64,000 nt of DNA. It comes from Blasia pusilla. Taxonomy: Eukaryota; Marchantiophyta; Marchantiopsida; Blasiales. Shown here in pieces: positions 34,501 to 47,149 of the stretch. Position 1 is the stretch's first letter. The number at the start of each line of letters is the position of its first letter. The position numbers were made by a program, and so were the translations under genes. The stretch is taken from contig CM114272.1 of NCBI GenBank assembly GCA_050084515.1, positions 11,780,001 to 11,844,000 of the forward strand, read 5' to 3'. The notes under the pieces are model-generated. The model worked only from the letters and a program-made list of their open reading frames with translations. It was not told where the DNA came from and did not search any database.

Positions 34501-37048
34501 CCTGGAAAGTCTGAAGACCCTGTCCCACAAACTCCAGATGGCTGTAAATTCCTAAAACTCTTCCAACAAAAGAATAACAGACCTCAGAAAAGTGCGAAGA
34601 ACCACATACCCAAATATTTCCAGCAACATAGAGACCTCCTCTTCTTCAGGTGCATCAAGTATCTGAACCCAAGGAAACTTTAAGATGTTTACAAAAACGC
34701 ATAGAACAGCCCAGTACAGGAAGGACCCAATACATACCAAAATAGCCAGCAGACTTTCAACTCAAAAATTTGGTCTCTACTGCGGTGAGGACGACCTAAT
34801 TCCTGGTTCTCAAGCACTGATATTTGGTAGACAGCAGCAAATATGTAACAGAAGGACCTATACCGCGCACATTTTACCTTTGTGAGTATATGCATCCACA
34901 GTGCTGACCTCTATTTTGTAGGTTAAAATCTCACAGCAATTACTGTAATACTTTCATATCAAATAACTGAGTGAGAGACAGATTCCTCTTCCCAGAAAGA
35001 GATCCAAAAATATTGCATTTTCAGATGATGACGTGCACTAAGAACGTCTGTATCTTTACAAGTAATATCCCCCCATCACCAGTGCAGATCTAGACTTCTA
35101 TTTATCTGAAAATGAGCCCTGATTTACAAAAGAGAGGTATTTTGCTGAGTGATTGAAAAAAATGAGAATACAGCTTCGTAAGTTTGATCCAGTGTTTGAT
35201 CAAAACAACCACTCACCAGTGAAGTGACGATGTTTTCCATGGCATGGCTCCGAAGGAAGACATCCCTGAAGTTGAGTGGTTCTCCACTTGTATCAGAATC
35301 ATAGAACAGCACCTGGGAAAGGAAACACGGCAGATGAGTATTCTGATCAGCCAGACACGGCCTTAGCTTCAAACAATTGGAACAGATTGTACTCATTAAG
35401 AAGTGCCTGTCATAGCTTTGTGACCAAAGACCCCGCACTCTGGTTGTACGGTGCTAGAGACTGGGATGGGTGTAGAGAGAGGAAGAAGTGAAAAAGGTAC
35501 CATTTGAGAGGAACAGAGAAGGAAAGCCAACCAGGAACGTCAATGCCCTGGCTGAACAAAATTATAACATGGTGCACATACACAGAGGACTATGTTTCAG
35601 AATAGTCCACATTTAGAAGATGGTGGCAGAAAAGAAAGTCAGACTTGAACACCAGGTTGCATGACTTGCACAATAAAATAACCAGCACCAAGCCCAAAAC
35701 TGAGATAGGAAAAACTGAAACACAATGAGGACCACAGTAGACACCTTGACCATGTGTGAAAACATGCTTAGTAGCTTCTAATGTGGAAGCATTAACTTTT
35801 TGTGTCTGCCTCAGAAGGTGGTGATAAAAGACTGGACTGCTGACTGACGGAAACTTGCGGGAAAATATGCTTCCCGCAATCATTCCCCACAAGTGGAAAA
35901 GTGACGGGAACAGAGGTGAAGTTGCACTGACAGAATCAAATGCATGAGAAGTATTTAAGGATTAGTCTAATTCACATACTAGGGATGCTCTTCGTGGTGA
36001 TAAGACTTGCTCTTCATCCCCTGCGCCCTGTGGAGATGGAGATCGATCAGTGTGTCCATAAAGACTATCACTTTTCCTGGTGGGATGCTTTGTCTCCTTG
36101 TCAATATCCTTCAGAGCGCCAAGCCACCTTTGAAGGGCCTGACTTCTTTCCTCCCCCCGAGCAGTCAGAGCCACCTCATCTAATCTTTTCACAGCATGTT
36201 TGAAGTTGTTGAGGTTTCGTCCAGACTGCACAACGACTGGCAGAGTTTCTTGAGTACGAAATGTGAAAGGCACGAAATGCACACAGTGAAGTATCACACA
36301 AGTAGTTTCTCTGTGTTCGGAACTTAGTAAGAAAGTCCACCTGCCTAGATGCTCGTGGTTCAAATCAAAGTCATGCAACAAACAAGTAACAAGGGACCAA
36401 ACTGGCAGATCAGCAAGGCATGACCTACCAGATGGATAGACCCAAATTTTAATGATCCTTCTGGAAGGTATCATCTCTGTGATACCTCATCATGACGAAT
36501 TTTTATCGCTAATACAAAGAAAATGGTAGAAAAACTACTTTTCTGGCTTGCAGTGATACGAGTAATTCATTTTCATGAAATCGAAATGCCCGCAAGTTGT
36601 AGTACTCGCAATACTATTGTTAGTATCAGCCACCAAAGTACAAGCTGGATCTTCACCCGAAAAGTTGAACATTTCCCATTATGCCCATGGGTTACGAGCA
36701 TATTAGAGCTCAATGCAATGCGGAGAATGTATAGTTTAGCCGAACCCAAAGAGGCTCGCAATCCAGAGCGTTAATGGATCAAACTTCGAATACGCTGCTG
36801 AAGCCAATTGGGCAAGCTTGCAGGAATATAATTCAGCTGCCGTAATCTCATGAAATAAGTCAAGGATATCAGAAGGAAGACGAACGTACCAGACGCTCTT
36901 GTACAATCTTGGCACCACCAGCAACTGCATGGCCTGCTTGTTGATACACGGATCCCGCATAGGTCTTCACAGTCTTTGTCAGATTAGGACCTATATTTTT
37001 CCCTCCTACTTCTGCCGCTTTGTTCAAAGCCGATCTGATCCACGACAT
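28599..37048 (-). CDS. Plant coiled-coil protein of unknown role, 19 exons, about 724 residues
   Basis: Exons (high to low): 37048-36890, 36225-35980, 35312-35217, 34662-34610, 34382-34286, 33849-33776, 33139-33034, 32831-32718, 32412-32336, 32098-32032, 31784-31719, 31364-31257, 30822-30692, 30579-30540, 30378-30349, 30037-29946, 29448-29352, 29231-29164, 29052-28599. Phases match at every junction and the total is 2175 nt. The start MSWIRSALNKAAEVGG was chosen because it matches the usual family N terminus from memory. Recognisable blocks are FKHAVKRLDEVAL, GEPLNFRDVFL, EEEEVSMLLEIFG, then long Glu/Lys/Gln-rich coiled coils, and a C-terminal GWEFDELEEEV. The family is plant-wide and poorly studied; I give no function. 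Least certain are exon 14 (40 nt) and the acceptor of exon 19, where a nearer AG at 29031 would break the frame. Confidence 0.8.
35380..35470 (-). mobile_element. Short LINE-related fragment in intron 2 of the coiled-coil gene
   Basis: About 70 bp matches 62290-62350: GTACTCATT, then CATAGC.TTGTGAC, AGACCC and GTGCTAGA in the same order and spacing. The other copy is continuous with the tail of a LINE reverse transcriptase, so this is taken as a small piece of the same family. Confidence 0.45.
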
Positions 37049-37870
37049 CTTACCTCTCTCTCTGAGCGCAGGTCCGCTCCGTGGGGCCAAAAAGCTAGAA
37101 CTCGGTTACTGCCACTCAATTCGTCAAGGGCTCGACCGACATTTGATTCAGTGCTTACCCTCACCAGGTGTGCGTTCCATATCCCCTTCGACTCTTTTTC
37201 GCTCCGATTCGCGCATCCAGCCTGATCAGAGACCTAACCAATTCCTTCCGTGTCCAAATTCCCACTCCTTCCGACTGTACCTTCCCAAGCCAAATGCTCC
37301 CTTCTCTCAATTCCAGGGCAGGGGCAGAGCCGCAATCATCGCAGTCTCAGCAAAGAAGATAGCAGTTGCGCAATGCGGTTCGAAAGCTGGATGGATGAAA
37401 TGCTCTTCATGCCGATGCCTCCTCGTCGTCGTCATTCATCGCTGTTACGCTCTTCCGCCTCACTAACCTCTGCCTCTTCCCCTCACTGTCTCCCTGACCC
37501 CCGCTGCTCGACTCTAGTCTGCCGCTCTCCCCTCCCTCCCAGTCCCTCCCCGCTTCCCGGGTAGACGGGGCAGATCTGCCTGCACACGGACCGGGCAGCT
37601 CCGGACGACTAACCGGAGGAGGGGGCAAGGACGGACGGAACCCTAGTCTAGTGCGATACGACAGACTGCTTCGTGCCGTGTCGTGCCGTCCCGTGCAATG
37701 CCATGTGTAGAGTTCACATCTCATCCGAGCATGGATAATGGGATAGCGCATGGCCATCGTAAGGTACGATGCCGGTCGTCGTGATGGTTCGTTGGGCCGG
37801 GAATTGGGCGTTCGCGCGGCCCTTGGCGTGCTTTCGGAACCTAGTACCAAAAAAAGACTGAAGGACACTC
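37049..37870 (-). promoter_or_regulatory. CpG-rich 5' UTR and promoter region of the coiled-coil gene
   Basis: A GC- and CpG-rich block directly upstream of the start codon, unlike the AT-rich DNA beyond 37870. Plus-strand frames here (for example 37020-37466) are antisense and have no recognisable content. No clear TATA box is placed. Confidence 0.45.
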
Positions 37871-40800
37871 GATCTCTCTCTCATAATTAATGTGACGGCG
37901 CCTCAACACTAACACGGTATAATTATGATTTAAATTCTAAAAAACTTATGGCTTTTGCTTTTCAGTCTAAAAGCAAAAATATAAGAGTCACCTGGTTGGT
38001 CTTTTTTGTAATCCGAGGCTCGACAACTTTAAAGCGTTCACGGACGGATCTCTCGATCAGGGAGGACTAGTGAAGGCAAGGTGAAACGGTTCGACGATGT
38101 GCCATCAGGCCCAGGTAACCATCTTCGCTCCCTCTTGCGTCACAGTAGGGAAACCACGAATCGGCAGTGAGCAAATTGTTGAGCTTCGTATCCAAAGGTA
38201 AAGATGTAGGGACATGAGTGCATACAAATCCAGCCACACACCAGTCAAACAAGTCTTATGATACATTACACAAAAGTTTGAAAGATGGATCAATTTTATC
38301 AAGCTCGAGATAAATCTTACCTTCTTGGTATATCTGATAGCATGAAAATCCAAGAGCACGAGTTGTTGAAGCTAAAGACGCGAGGATCTTACTGCATACA
38401 AAACCAACCATATGCTTGCTAAAGAAGTCCATGTCCTATGGTTAAGATGTGCATGGGAAGATACAAGGTCGTCCAAGAAGACAACCAATATGAATCTTAA
38501 AATGTAAGAGCAATCAAGAGGTTGTTCGACACCATGGCCATAGTAATATGATCCCACGCCGTGGCGTTTACACACGCATATCTTGTTTGGGGATGAATAT
38601 AGTTCCGCGGTGCAAGGCGGCACCATTTTTTGGTTGATCAAGGCCGAATTGCGCATTTTGGCACCTTTTCCAAATTACCAAGATGTCATTTCAATGAGGA
38701 GGTCTCGATGCGAAGATGACAAACGAGCCTTGGATGATTTCATTTATCAACCATCACTCTTCCCATAATGTTTGAGATACAAATGATCAATTTTTAATTC
38801 CTCACCCAATCTAGACTAATTATTGATGATCTTATGGCCTTCATTCAAAATATTTTGCATATGGAAATTATAATCTTCTAAAAGGTATTTTTTTTCTTCC
38901 AAAACACCACTAATTATTCAGCCGCTTGGGTTTTAATTCATTCCAAAATAGATTACCTAGAATTTGGGCAATTCTACAATGTCATACATATGCAGACTTT
39001 CTTGAAGTTCTCAAGAATGTGAAAGATCTTGCAAAAGCTATGACTTGTATTCTTGGGATAGATACTATGCCACCATAGAAGCCTTCTTGCTTCATTGTGG
39101 ATGATTCCAAGGAAGAGCAATCATCCATAAGGGAAGGTTTCCCCCAAATTCCAATCCACTTGTATATTTGGCTCGTTCGAAAAGCGTGGCGTGTGGATCT
39201 TCATCAATGAGTCAGGTGCCCCCTTACCAAGACAAATGTGAATCACGACTTGAATCAAGTTATATACAATTGAGATGTTAGTATGTCCCCTTCTCCACGC
39301 ATATAGAGAATAATAAACTCAACATATAAAGCTAAGTTTAAATTTCATCTTCATACCCTCAACAAGTGCCCTAGGATTTCATCCACAAGTATGCATACTC
39401 TAAGCCACTATTTGTAAAGTACTATGGTGGGTACTTGCACCCAAAATTGGGATCATGGGCGAAGGAATATTGAAATGAAGCTAGGTTTGCCGAAGATACA
39501 AATGTTGCAATGCAAAGGTAGCACACCACATTGAAGACACATCAAACGTCAAATACACCCACAAAGGGTACAAGAAAGATTATCCGTCTAATGAAAATGC
39601 TCATCAATGAAATTGAGGATTTTTTTTTGTATGTGGCACTTTTGAGGTCCAAAGGGAGAGTCATGAAAAAGGACATCCACTGAGTCATGACTATAGCCGT
39701 GAAGAATGCTTAAGCAATTTTTGGTTCCCATGTGGAATTTAAAGATCACCATGGTATAAAATGTGTAAAGTTATTGTATAATTCAAAGCTTGAACTATGG
39801 TACTTAATATGTAAGTGGTGTGTTATTGATGCTTCAATAATCAAGCTATACAAACTCATATAAACTTTAAACCCTTCATCTTAGCAATGTCGTATTTGCA
39901 AGTGAATTGAAATTCCCTAGGTTATGAATACATGTGAAATATCTCTTGCTATTTGGAGTTATTGAGGGGCATGTTCTTTTATCTCTTAGAGCCAAATTTT
40001 GATCAAGAGCCAAAGGATTTGAAGGCCTTACTTGTTCTAATGGAGATGACTTGTAGATGGATCTTAGTCATAATACGAGGATGTGGAATAGCAAGATTAC
40101 ATACTTCATTATGACAAGAAGATTGATGATGCTTCTTGTAACCAAGCCTTGCCATTTGCCCTTGACATTCAAACTTTGTTGTAAAAGCTCATGTCACTCA
40201 TTCAAGTTGCCAACTCACCCAAACTTATGATTAAGCATGCTCTTCAACAAATAAAATCATTATATGAATCCGTCCTAATTTTGAAGGTAAGGAGTGATTC
40301 AAATGTCAAGCCTACAACAAGTGCAATCCATCAACTAGAAATCTTTGTACTAGTTGGGCCAACCGACATATCATCTATATAATTATAAGAGGATAGGGTT
40401 TGAGGATCCCTTCCTCCGATATCGACTCGTATACTTTTTGCCCTACTCTGGTGATAACACGTGTAACAGAAGAGTTCAACTAACGTAACCGAAGAGCTAA
40501 ATTAATAGGATGAGCTAAATTAACGAGATGTCTTTCCTCACGGGTGATTTTCATTTTTGCAGAACACAGGCATTAAGCTAGTTAATATAAAAAATGGATT
40601 AGGGGGAAGCTTTACACCATAAAGGTAGGCGCACATGTTGCAAGCGTCCACATAACCATGGAATTGATCACCTCTTCGAAGTCCAATGTCATGGTAAAAG
40701 CAAGGTGGTCAACGCATTTATCAACAGCAATCTCCTTGATAAGATAAACTTTCCTTGGAGACATCCCAAGTGTCCATGATAGTGACTTGTTTGAATCTCT

Positions 40801-43385
40801 CAAACAATTCTTCCTTTTCATTCTCAATAAACTCACAACCTTTGCTAAATAATTATTTTATGCCCTAGCAAAGGTTGACTCGATGTCTAGGATATTGGTA
40901 GCTTTGTAGGACCCTTGGTCTTCGGTGACAACTATAAATTCTAAGGCTTTTTTAAGTAGCAATCCAACCAAATATTACCACTTTATTTCCTTGACTTGGG
41001 CAAGAAGTCAACATAATAAACAAGTCTATATGCGTCTATGTGCAATGTGTTATACTCATCTAAGGGCATTCCCAAGACAATCCAATTTTGTAGGTAAGTT
41101 TCACCTTGGCTATGACTAGATTTAAAATTTATATCTATCAAGTAGATTCAAGGTCTCCATTGGTGTTGAAAATATTGTTGACCCACGTCTCAACATTACC
41201 TATATCTCTCGATAGATACTTATTGATATTCTCCGATCCCCTCAACCCAATTGTTATGTTCCTAAACTACACTATATCCAGAAATTTGGTAATTGGTTAC
41301 TCATACCCACAATGAACTTTACTGATCTACAAGAATTAATGCTACTAGAACCCTCGCACCTTGCCACACAATCATCACAATCCTATGTCACCAATTTTAG
41401 TCTCCATATTAAGGTGTGACAAACAAGTAACCCTTCTTTATCAACAAGTAGCTTAAAAATATTAGGTGACTCCTTCCACTTGGGATTGATGGAGTATTAT
41501 TTGATGGGAGCATCTCCTTTTAAGTAACAGTCATGCCCTTCATTTTGGAAAATATACGGTTCAATTGAATGGCAGACCTGATTCTGGAAGGCACTCGTTT
41601 GAGTTAAACTCTAGTCCACTTTGAACTCTCGAGTCAGTAGTGCATTAATTTATGTTTGAGTCATAATGGATAAGCCATTGATTTTTGGCTCCTTTTCAAC
41701 CCTTGGTGAGAACCCTTTGCTTATTCATATTTCTGTAATACGTTGGAAGTATGAAAAATAGATTATGTCAGGAGTATTTTGCAATAGACCATATAGTTGC
41801 ATAATATAGGTGTGATGCATGCCAAACATACATCTTCAGGTCTAATTTCCAACCTATGGCCATATGAAAGATGCTTGTCACTAGAATGTGCATAATTGGT
41901 TTCTAAGGAAAACTTCATGAATGTAGGGACTTGAGATTATAGTTATTATGGTTTTTTTAAGTCGTTCATTTTGAATAGAAAATTGAAAATAAAAGTTTAC
42001 ATAGGTAATAGAAAAGGAACTGAAATTACCATAAAAAGCTTGATGACCATATGGATTTATGGAAGTACACATTATCCCTCACACACAAATTGTTGCTCCT
42101 CGGAAACTTAGATCGAAGCTTTGCTTGCTTGACTGAATCGAGTGCACATTTGGGGCTCAAAATGGTGGTAACAACCCAAAGCCCTCGCTTACACTGATCA
42201 CTCATTGAACATGGCCCCCAACCTCACCAAAGCCCTATGATCCCCAACTTACTATTGATCCTTTGCTCCTTAAACGCTCAATGCAACACTCTCTTGCAAC
42301 CCCTCATAAATCCTCGACTTGTTTGCCTATGGCCTTTAGAACCCTTGTTGATCCCTCCCTTGATTGTAGGCACCCAATATAAGGAGTCTCGTACCCCTGA
42401 AATTTTTTCAATTGATTGATGCTTTGCTTTAAGACCGTAGTTGCTTGCTTGGTCAAACCAATCGTAACCCGTTGAATCCACGCTTGATCAAACAATCGTT
42501 CGTTCACATTAGCAACCCTCATCAATTAAATGCTCAAACATACTCCCTCATCAATCCCACCTTCATTTGTGCTTATGCTTGTCACTCTTGTGGAGCTCTC
42601 CTTCACGAAAGAACTTTGCATTTGCTTTTCCATACCCTCGCTCAAATGTCCAACTTTTTATTGTACGAATTCTCAAATTTTGGCCTTTCCAAACTTTCCT
42701 TGGGCTTGCGGAAGTGTGTTCCGGCCTTTCCACATCCTATTGAAGTTCCCGATAGAACCGCATTCCCATACCTCAATGGCTATACGATCAACCAGAAGCC
42801 AAGCCCGATGGCACACCACAAACTCTAAGTGCCTTGCCCTCACAAGTGCATCCGTTCGTCATTGACAAAGAGGTGTATGCGTGAGAGCTTTAAATTTTTC
42901 GAGCCCCGAGGTACAATTAAGGCATGTCCAACGACTCTTGTGGATTTAGATGGAAAGGATGTGGTATGGATTGGCAAAATTTAAACTTTGGGTAATCCCT
43001 ACAAATTTTGAGACCATAATCCAAAGATGGATGTGGATCCGTGTGGTAAAGGGAACACTTATTACCAATACAAATTTATAGTTCTATATTACTCAATCTA
43101 ATTATAGCCAAAATGACAAATCAATGGTTATGCAGGGTAAATAATAGTAAAAAAAACTATCTGATTCAAATATTGATATTTATTTATGTTTGATGGGTAG
43201 TATTTTAGCCATTTTATGCCCTTTCAATGGATTTCACTTGCAAAATGATTGCAAATCAACCTTCAAAATCAACCCTTAACTTGCTTGCATGGACCTTCAG
43301 ACTAAATTTTAGTGTTATGCAATTCAAACCACAAAAAAATGCTCTTATGATTCAATAGATAGGCCTTCATCTTGGTGTCAATGAA
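37871..43385. other. AT-rich region without recognised genes
   Basis: Only short frames. Some parts (38.1-38.7, 40.6-40.9 and 42.1-42.8 kb) have longer open stretches on one strand but no family I can name. They could be remains of old transposons. No tRNA, rRNA or clear repeats are seen. Confidence 0.4.
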
Positions 43386-43479
43386 TGTCTTGACAGGTAC
43401 ATTTTCTCCGAAGAGATCAAGTACGAATGTTATAACATTAGTGTTTGATCTCTCCGGAGAAAATGTACCCATCAAGACT
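43386..43479. repeat. Near-perfect 94-nt hairpin
   Basis: The left arm (from GTCTTGACAGGTACATTTTC) and right arm (ending ATCAAGACTA) pair over about 46 nt with roughly six mismatches. The centre, AATGTTATAACATT, is itself a perfect palindrome, so there is almost no loop. It may be the joined ends of a deleted foldback transposon or a small-RNA-forming hairpin. Confidence 0.8.
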
Positions 43480-43611
43480 AAGAGATTAAAAAACTAAGAA
43501 AAAATTACATCCATTCTTTGGAATCTACCAACACTTGAGGAAGATACCAACTTTGTGAAACACTTAGCATAATTATGGATGGTTTTAGACTTGTAATTCT
43601 TTAAGCTTGTT

Positions 43612-43643
43612 CTAGTGATTGGGCAACCCGTGCCATGCACGGG
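43612..43643 (-). mobile_element. Helitron 3' terminus (minus strand)
   Basis: Read on the minus strand: CCCGTG (43643-43638), loop, CACGGG (43632-43627), an 11-bp spacer, then CTAG (43615-43612). This is the plant Helitron 3' end. The matching 5' end, expected to the right, was not found. Confidence 0.5.
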
Positions 43644-45619
43644 AGTACAAATGTCAACACATGAGGAGGGTTTCTCTACCCTCATCCTCTTTTAATTACA
43701 TAGATGATGACACCCTCATTGGGCTAGCCATGTGCCATATTTGTTTAAGAGGTAACAACCATCATATGTCCTTGGTTGACATTGTGTTTATAAGAGGTTA
43801 CAACCATCATATGTCCTTCGTTGACATTGTGTTTATTACAGATTCCAAATAGACCACATCATAGAGTTACATAAGAGTTTACATGTGATTTTTGCATTAT
43901 AATTTCAACTTATTTTCATGTACCAATATGGAAAACTTGTTGCAAGACACATGATTTGTTATTTGTGCAAACACTTATCTCCTTCTATTAAGTCTATTTT
44001 TTCTACAATGTTACTCTCAAATATCATGCTCCAAATTTGTTCCGAAACATAAACATATCCAATTTCCATCCCTTTAGCAAGTTGGACTAATGCCTTTATC
44101 ATAGTCTGACTATCTCTTCAACTAGTACTCACCAAGAAGTTATTTTTTGACTACTAATATTAGTGATCTTATATAATTTTGGTGATGAATTTTCCAAGTC
44201 CTTATTTTCCCTTATCATAGAGATTGTTTAAAAATCATCTTACCCATTTTAAGGAGTTTAAATTTATGATCTAACATGAGAGCGATGAAGTTTCCGAAAA
44301 ATAGTAAAGTTCAAATTTTGTAAGGTCTTAAACTTGTTGTTGAACAAGCATTTTCTAATTAGTTATTGAAGGTGGGAGAGGATCACTCACCTTTAAACAT
44401 TATTCCATAAAATTATCTTATTTGACAATCATCTATTGACGTTATTTTTTTTAGAGATATAACTTTTCTTATTCCAAGAAATATAAATGTTGAGGAAAGA
44501 AATGAAAAGTTATGTCTTGATGAAATGGAGAGGTAAAAAAGAATACAATTTCAATTGTGATAACCTATTTCATGAATTAATAATTTTGATACTTTCAATT
44601 GATATTCTTCGAAATATCCTCTAATAAATGTATTTGCTCCATATGAGCATCTTTACCTCAATATTGGCTCCATTCGAAATAAGGGGATGCGATATATATC
44701 TAACCAAAATTTTGAATATATGCTTATCTTATGGACTACCTCCATATTCTATGCATTTTAAGATTGATGTACCAATCATACTCTTGCCGAACTTGGAAGA
44801 GTAAGAAAATGCACTTGGTTTATGCTTCATACCACATATTATAGGTGCCAAAATTATTACAAGGAGGAACATCGCAAATTCAATTTTCATTTTATGTATC
44901 CCTTTTCACATAATTCTCCTATTTGATTTGTATATATTTAAATTACTTATTTGTTCAAATTTTGCAATGATCCATAATAAATCACAATGCCAAACCATAC
45001 AAATGATTGGAGTATATTGGAAAACTATTTATAATATTAGGAATAACCATTGCATATATTATAAATAATATTGGACTTAACAAATTGCGTAGAAGTTGTT
45101 TTGAGCTTAATAAGAGACAATTGGACCTCTTTTGCTACCTTCACAATAGATGTATCCCATTGACGTTCTTGCTAACTTATAGGAGGGTACTCAAGAGAGG
45201 AGAATGTATGATTTATGTGATCATGGTGGAATTGACCACTATTATTGATGGTTCTAATTCTAAAATCATCTCAAATTAACTTTAAGACCATAACATTAGT
45301 AAAAGATATTACTAGCCTCTAATTGATGTTTTGATTTCACAAATTCAATTTTCCCAATGAGTACTAAAATATGCTCCAATTTCTATATATTGAACTTGTG
45401 ACGTCACCTTGATCTCTGAAAAAAAATATTGATTATGTCTTTGAGGTGAGTAATTCTATGTAATGTATTCAACAAATGTCACATTAATTTGCATTCTTTC
45501 AATTTGTTGTATATTTACACTTTTATCTTTTTTAGGTAGGGATCCTAAAATAAAAAAACCCAAAAATTCTTTGTCTACTAGTATCTTTCAGATTTCTAAC
45601 ATTTCCTTCTTACTACAAA
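43644..45619. other. AT-rich region without recognised genes
   Basis: A 45-bp direct repeat (AAGAGGTTACAACCATCATAT type; two units at about 43746-43838) is the only clear feature. No coding content is recognised. Confidence 0.4.
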
Positions 45620-45774
45620 TCTATATTATTATTGGAGAGTGATTTCTTGCTTTGCAAACACCTCTTTGGTTGACATGTGGCAACCGGGCAGCGAGAAAAT
45701 GTTTCCCCCTCTACGTGCGAAAAAAAAAAGAGGATTTCCCTTCACCCCCTTGCATGGCACGGGCTGCCTATTAG
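45620..45774 (+). mobile_element. Short Helitron, first of a tandem pair
   Basis: Starts A|TCTATATTATTATTGGAGAGTG and ends with a degenerate hairpin (GCATGGCACGGG near 45752-45763) and CTATTAG. It shares the GCAAACACCTCT...TTGACATGTG block with the copy at 1-242. Confidence 0.5.
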
Positions 45775-45994
45775 CATATTATGAATGATGGGAAAGTGTT
45801 TTATTTTTGCAAACATATCTCTGTTTGACACGTGACAATTGGGCAGCAAGAAAATGTTTCACACCTTATAGGCAACAAGATTTTTTTTGAATTTGTGTAA
45901 GCATCATTAATACCTTCCCTTCACGAACTATACACTAACAAAAGCTTTTCAAACGCTTTTTTATTTCCTGTGCATCGCATGAGCACCTTACTAG
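45775..45994 (+). mobile_element. Short Helitron, second of a tandem pair
   Basis: Aligns along its length with 29-242: GCAAACATATCTCTGTTTGACA, AAGAAAATGTTTCACA, CATCATTAATACC, and the 3' end with CCTGTGCATCGCATGAG hairpin remnant followed by CACCTTACTAGT. CTAG is at 45991-45994. The 5' TC end is degenerate. Confidence 0.5.
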
Positions 45995-46274
45995 TATATA
46001 GTATGGAGTCATACTTGATGATGATATATTGGAATGAAAGATTATGTATTCATTCTCATGCTCATAATTTCATTCACTTTTGCTTGTTTTACAAATTTTT
46101 TTATTCCAAAATGATGGACACCATGGTGGAAAAGTCAATAATATTAATGAATGTTTTCCCACAAACTTTCCTTTTATGATGCCTTGTATGGAGTATCTCG
46201 CTACTCATTTTTCTCTAAATTCAAGTATTATGAACATCATCATCTTGATTAAAGATAGAGGTCTTTGATATTAT

Positions 46275-46582
46275 TATCACATCTTTTATGATAGATCAAT
46301 GAGATCTAGTAGAGCGGCTTCGCGAGTAGTGGAGGATAGACTCAAGAGCTTGAGGATTACTTGTTGAGGCCTTGGGAAACTTGAGAGAGCAGGTTTCCCC
46401 TTCGTTTCGGCTCATTTGGAGCCATATTGAGGAATTAACTATTTTGGATAAGTACTATTTTGAGTATATGGTCAACTTTCTATTTTGGGAAATGATCTTT
46501 CACCTCCTACATCAGATTACAAGCCAAGGAGCTAACTTGGGAGCATAAGTTACCATGGAGAGAGTTTGGGAGAGGGGAGGGG

Positions 46583-46623
<41 letters not shown>

Positions 46624-46796
46624 AGAGCTCATTCTATCTTTGTTGAACCTCTTGGCACGAGGCAGCGGAGCTATGGTCCCTTGTCTTATGAGTGTAACCC
46701 AAACCTCTCATTAGGAGAGTGAGTTTGGTTTGACATTAAGAGAGACATGTGAGAGTGCACATATGTGAGAGCAATGGTGTTGTGAGAGAGATTTGA
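46275..46796 (+). repeat. LTR fragment of the main Gypsy family, lacking the 3' segment
   Basis: Starts TATCACATCTTTTATGATAGA and aligns with the LTRs of elements 3 and 4 up to the end of the unique LTR middle. The final ~126-bp segment is missing: after GATTTGACTTTATTTTACAAAGAG the match stops. It contains a (GA)n run at 46586-46619. It might be the remnant of the 5' LTR of element 4, 1.6 kb downstream. Confidence 0.65.
46586..46619. repeat. (GA)n microsatellite in the LTR fragment
   Basis: About 17 GA units at the LTR position where other copies carry runs of different length. Confidence 0.9.
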
Positions 46797-47149
46797 CTTT
46801 ATTTTACAAAGAGAGAATAAGGATTTGAGAGTTATGATAGAAGAGCTTGTTGGTGTTTGCTGTTTTTTTGCAGGTTGGGGCATCGTGTTCCCTGCTTCAT
46901 GGCTCACGGGAGTGATCATGGGAGCAAGAGCTATTCGTTTGATGTCATTTCTTTATGATTTTTTGTACGGAAGAGTGACGCATAGAAGTGGCACCCAGAT
47001 TTTGGTAGAGATTGAGTATGGGGGCGGGTTGCTCTATGTCGGTGCTATTGGGAGCATCATGTATCTCTTTGATTTATGATTTTATAGGTTTGAAGTTTTT
47101 TTTGGAAGAAATCAGCGCGGAAGAGTTGCCAAAATTTGTGTAGGAGAAG

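Noticed and set aside
37407-37868. 153-residue minus-strand frame upstream of the coiled-coil gene
   Set aside because: GC-rich 5' region with no family match and no good splice link to the start codon at 37048.
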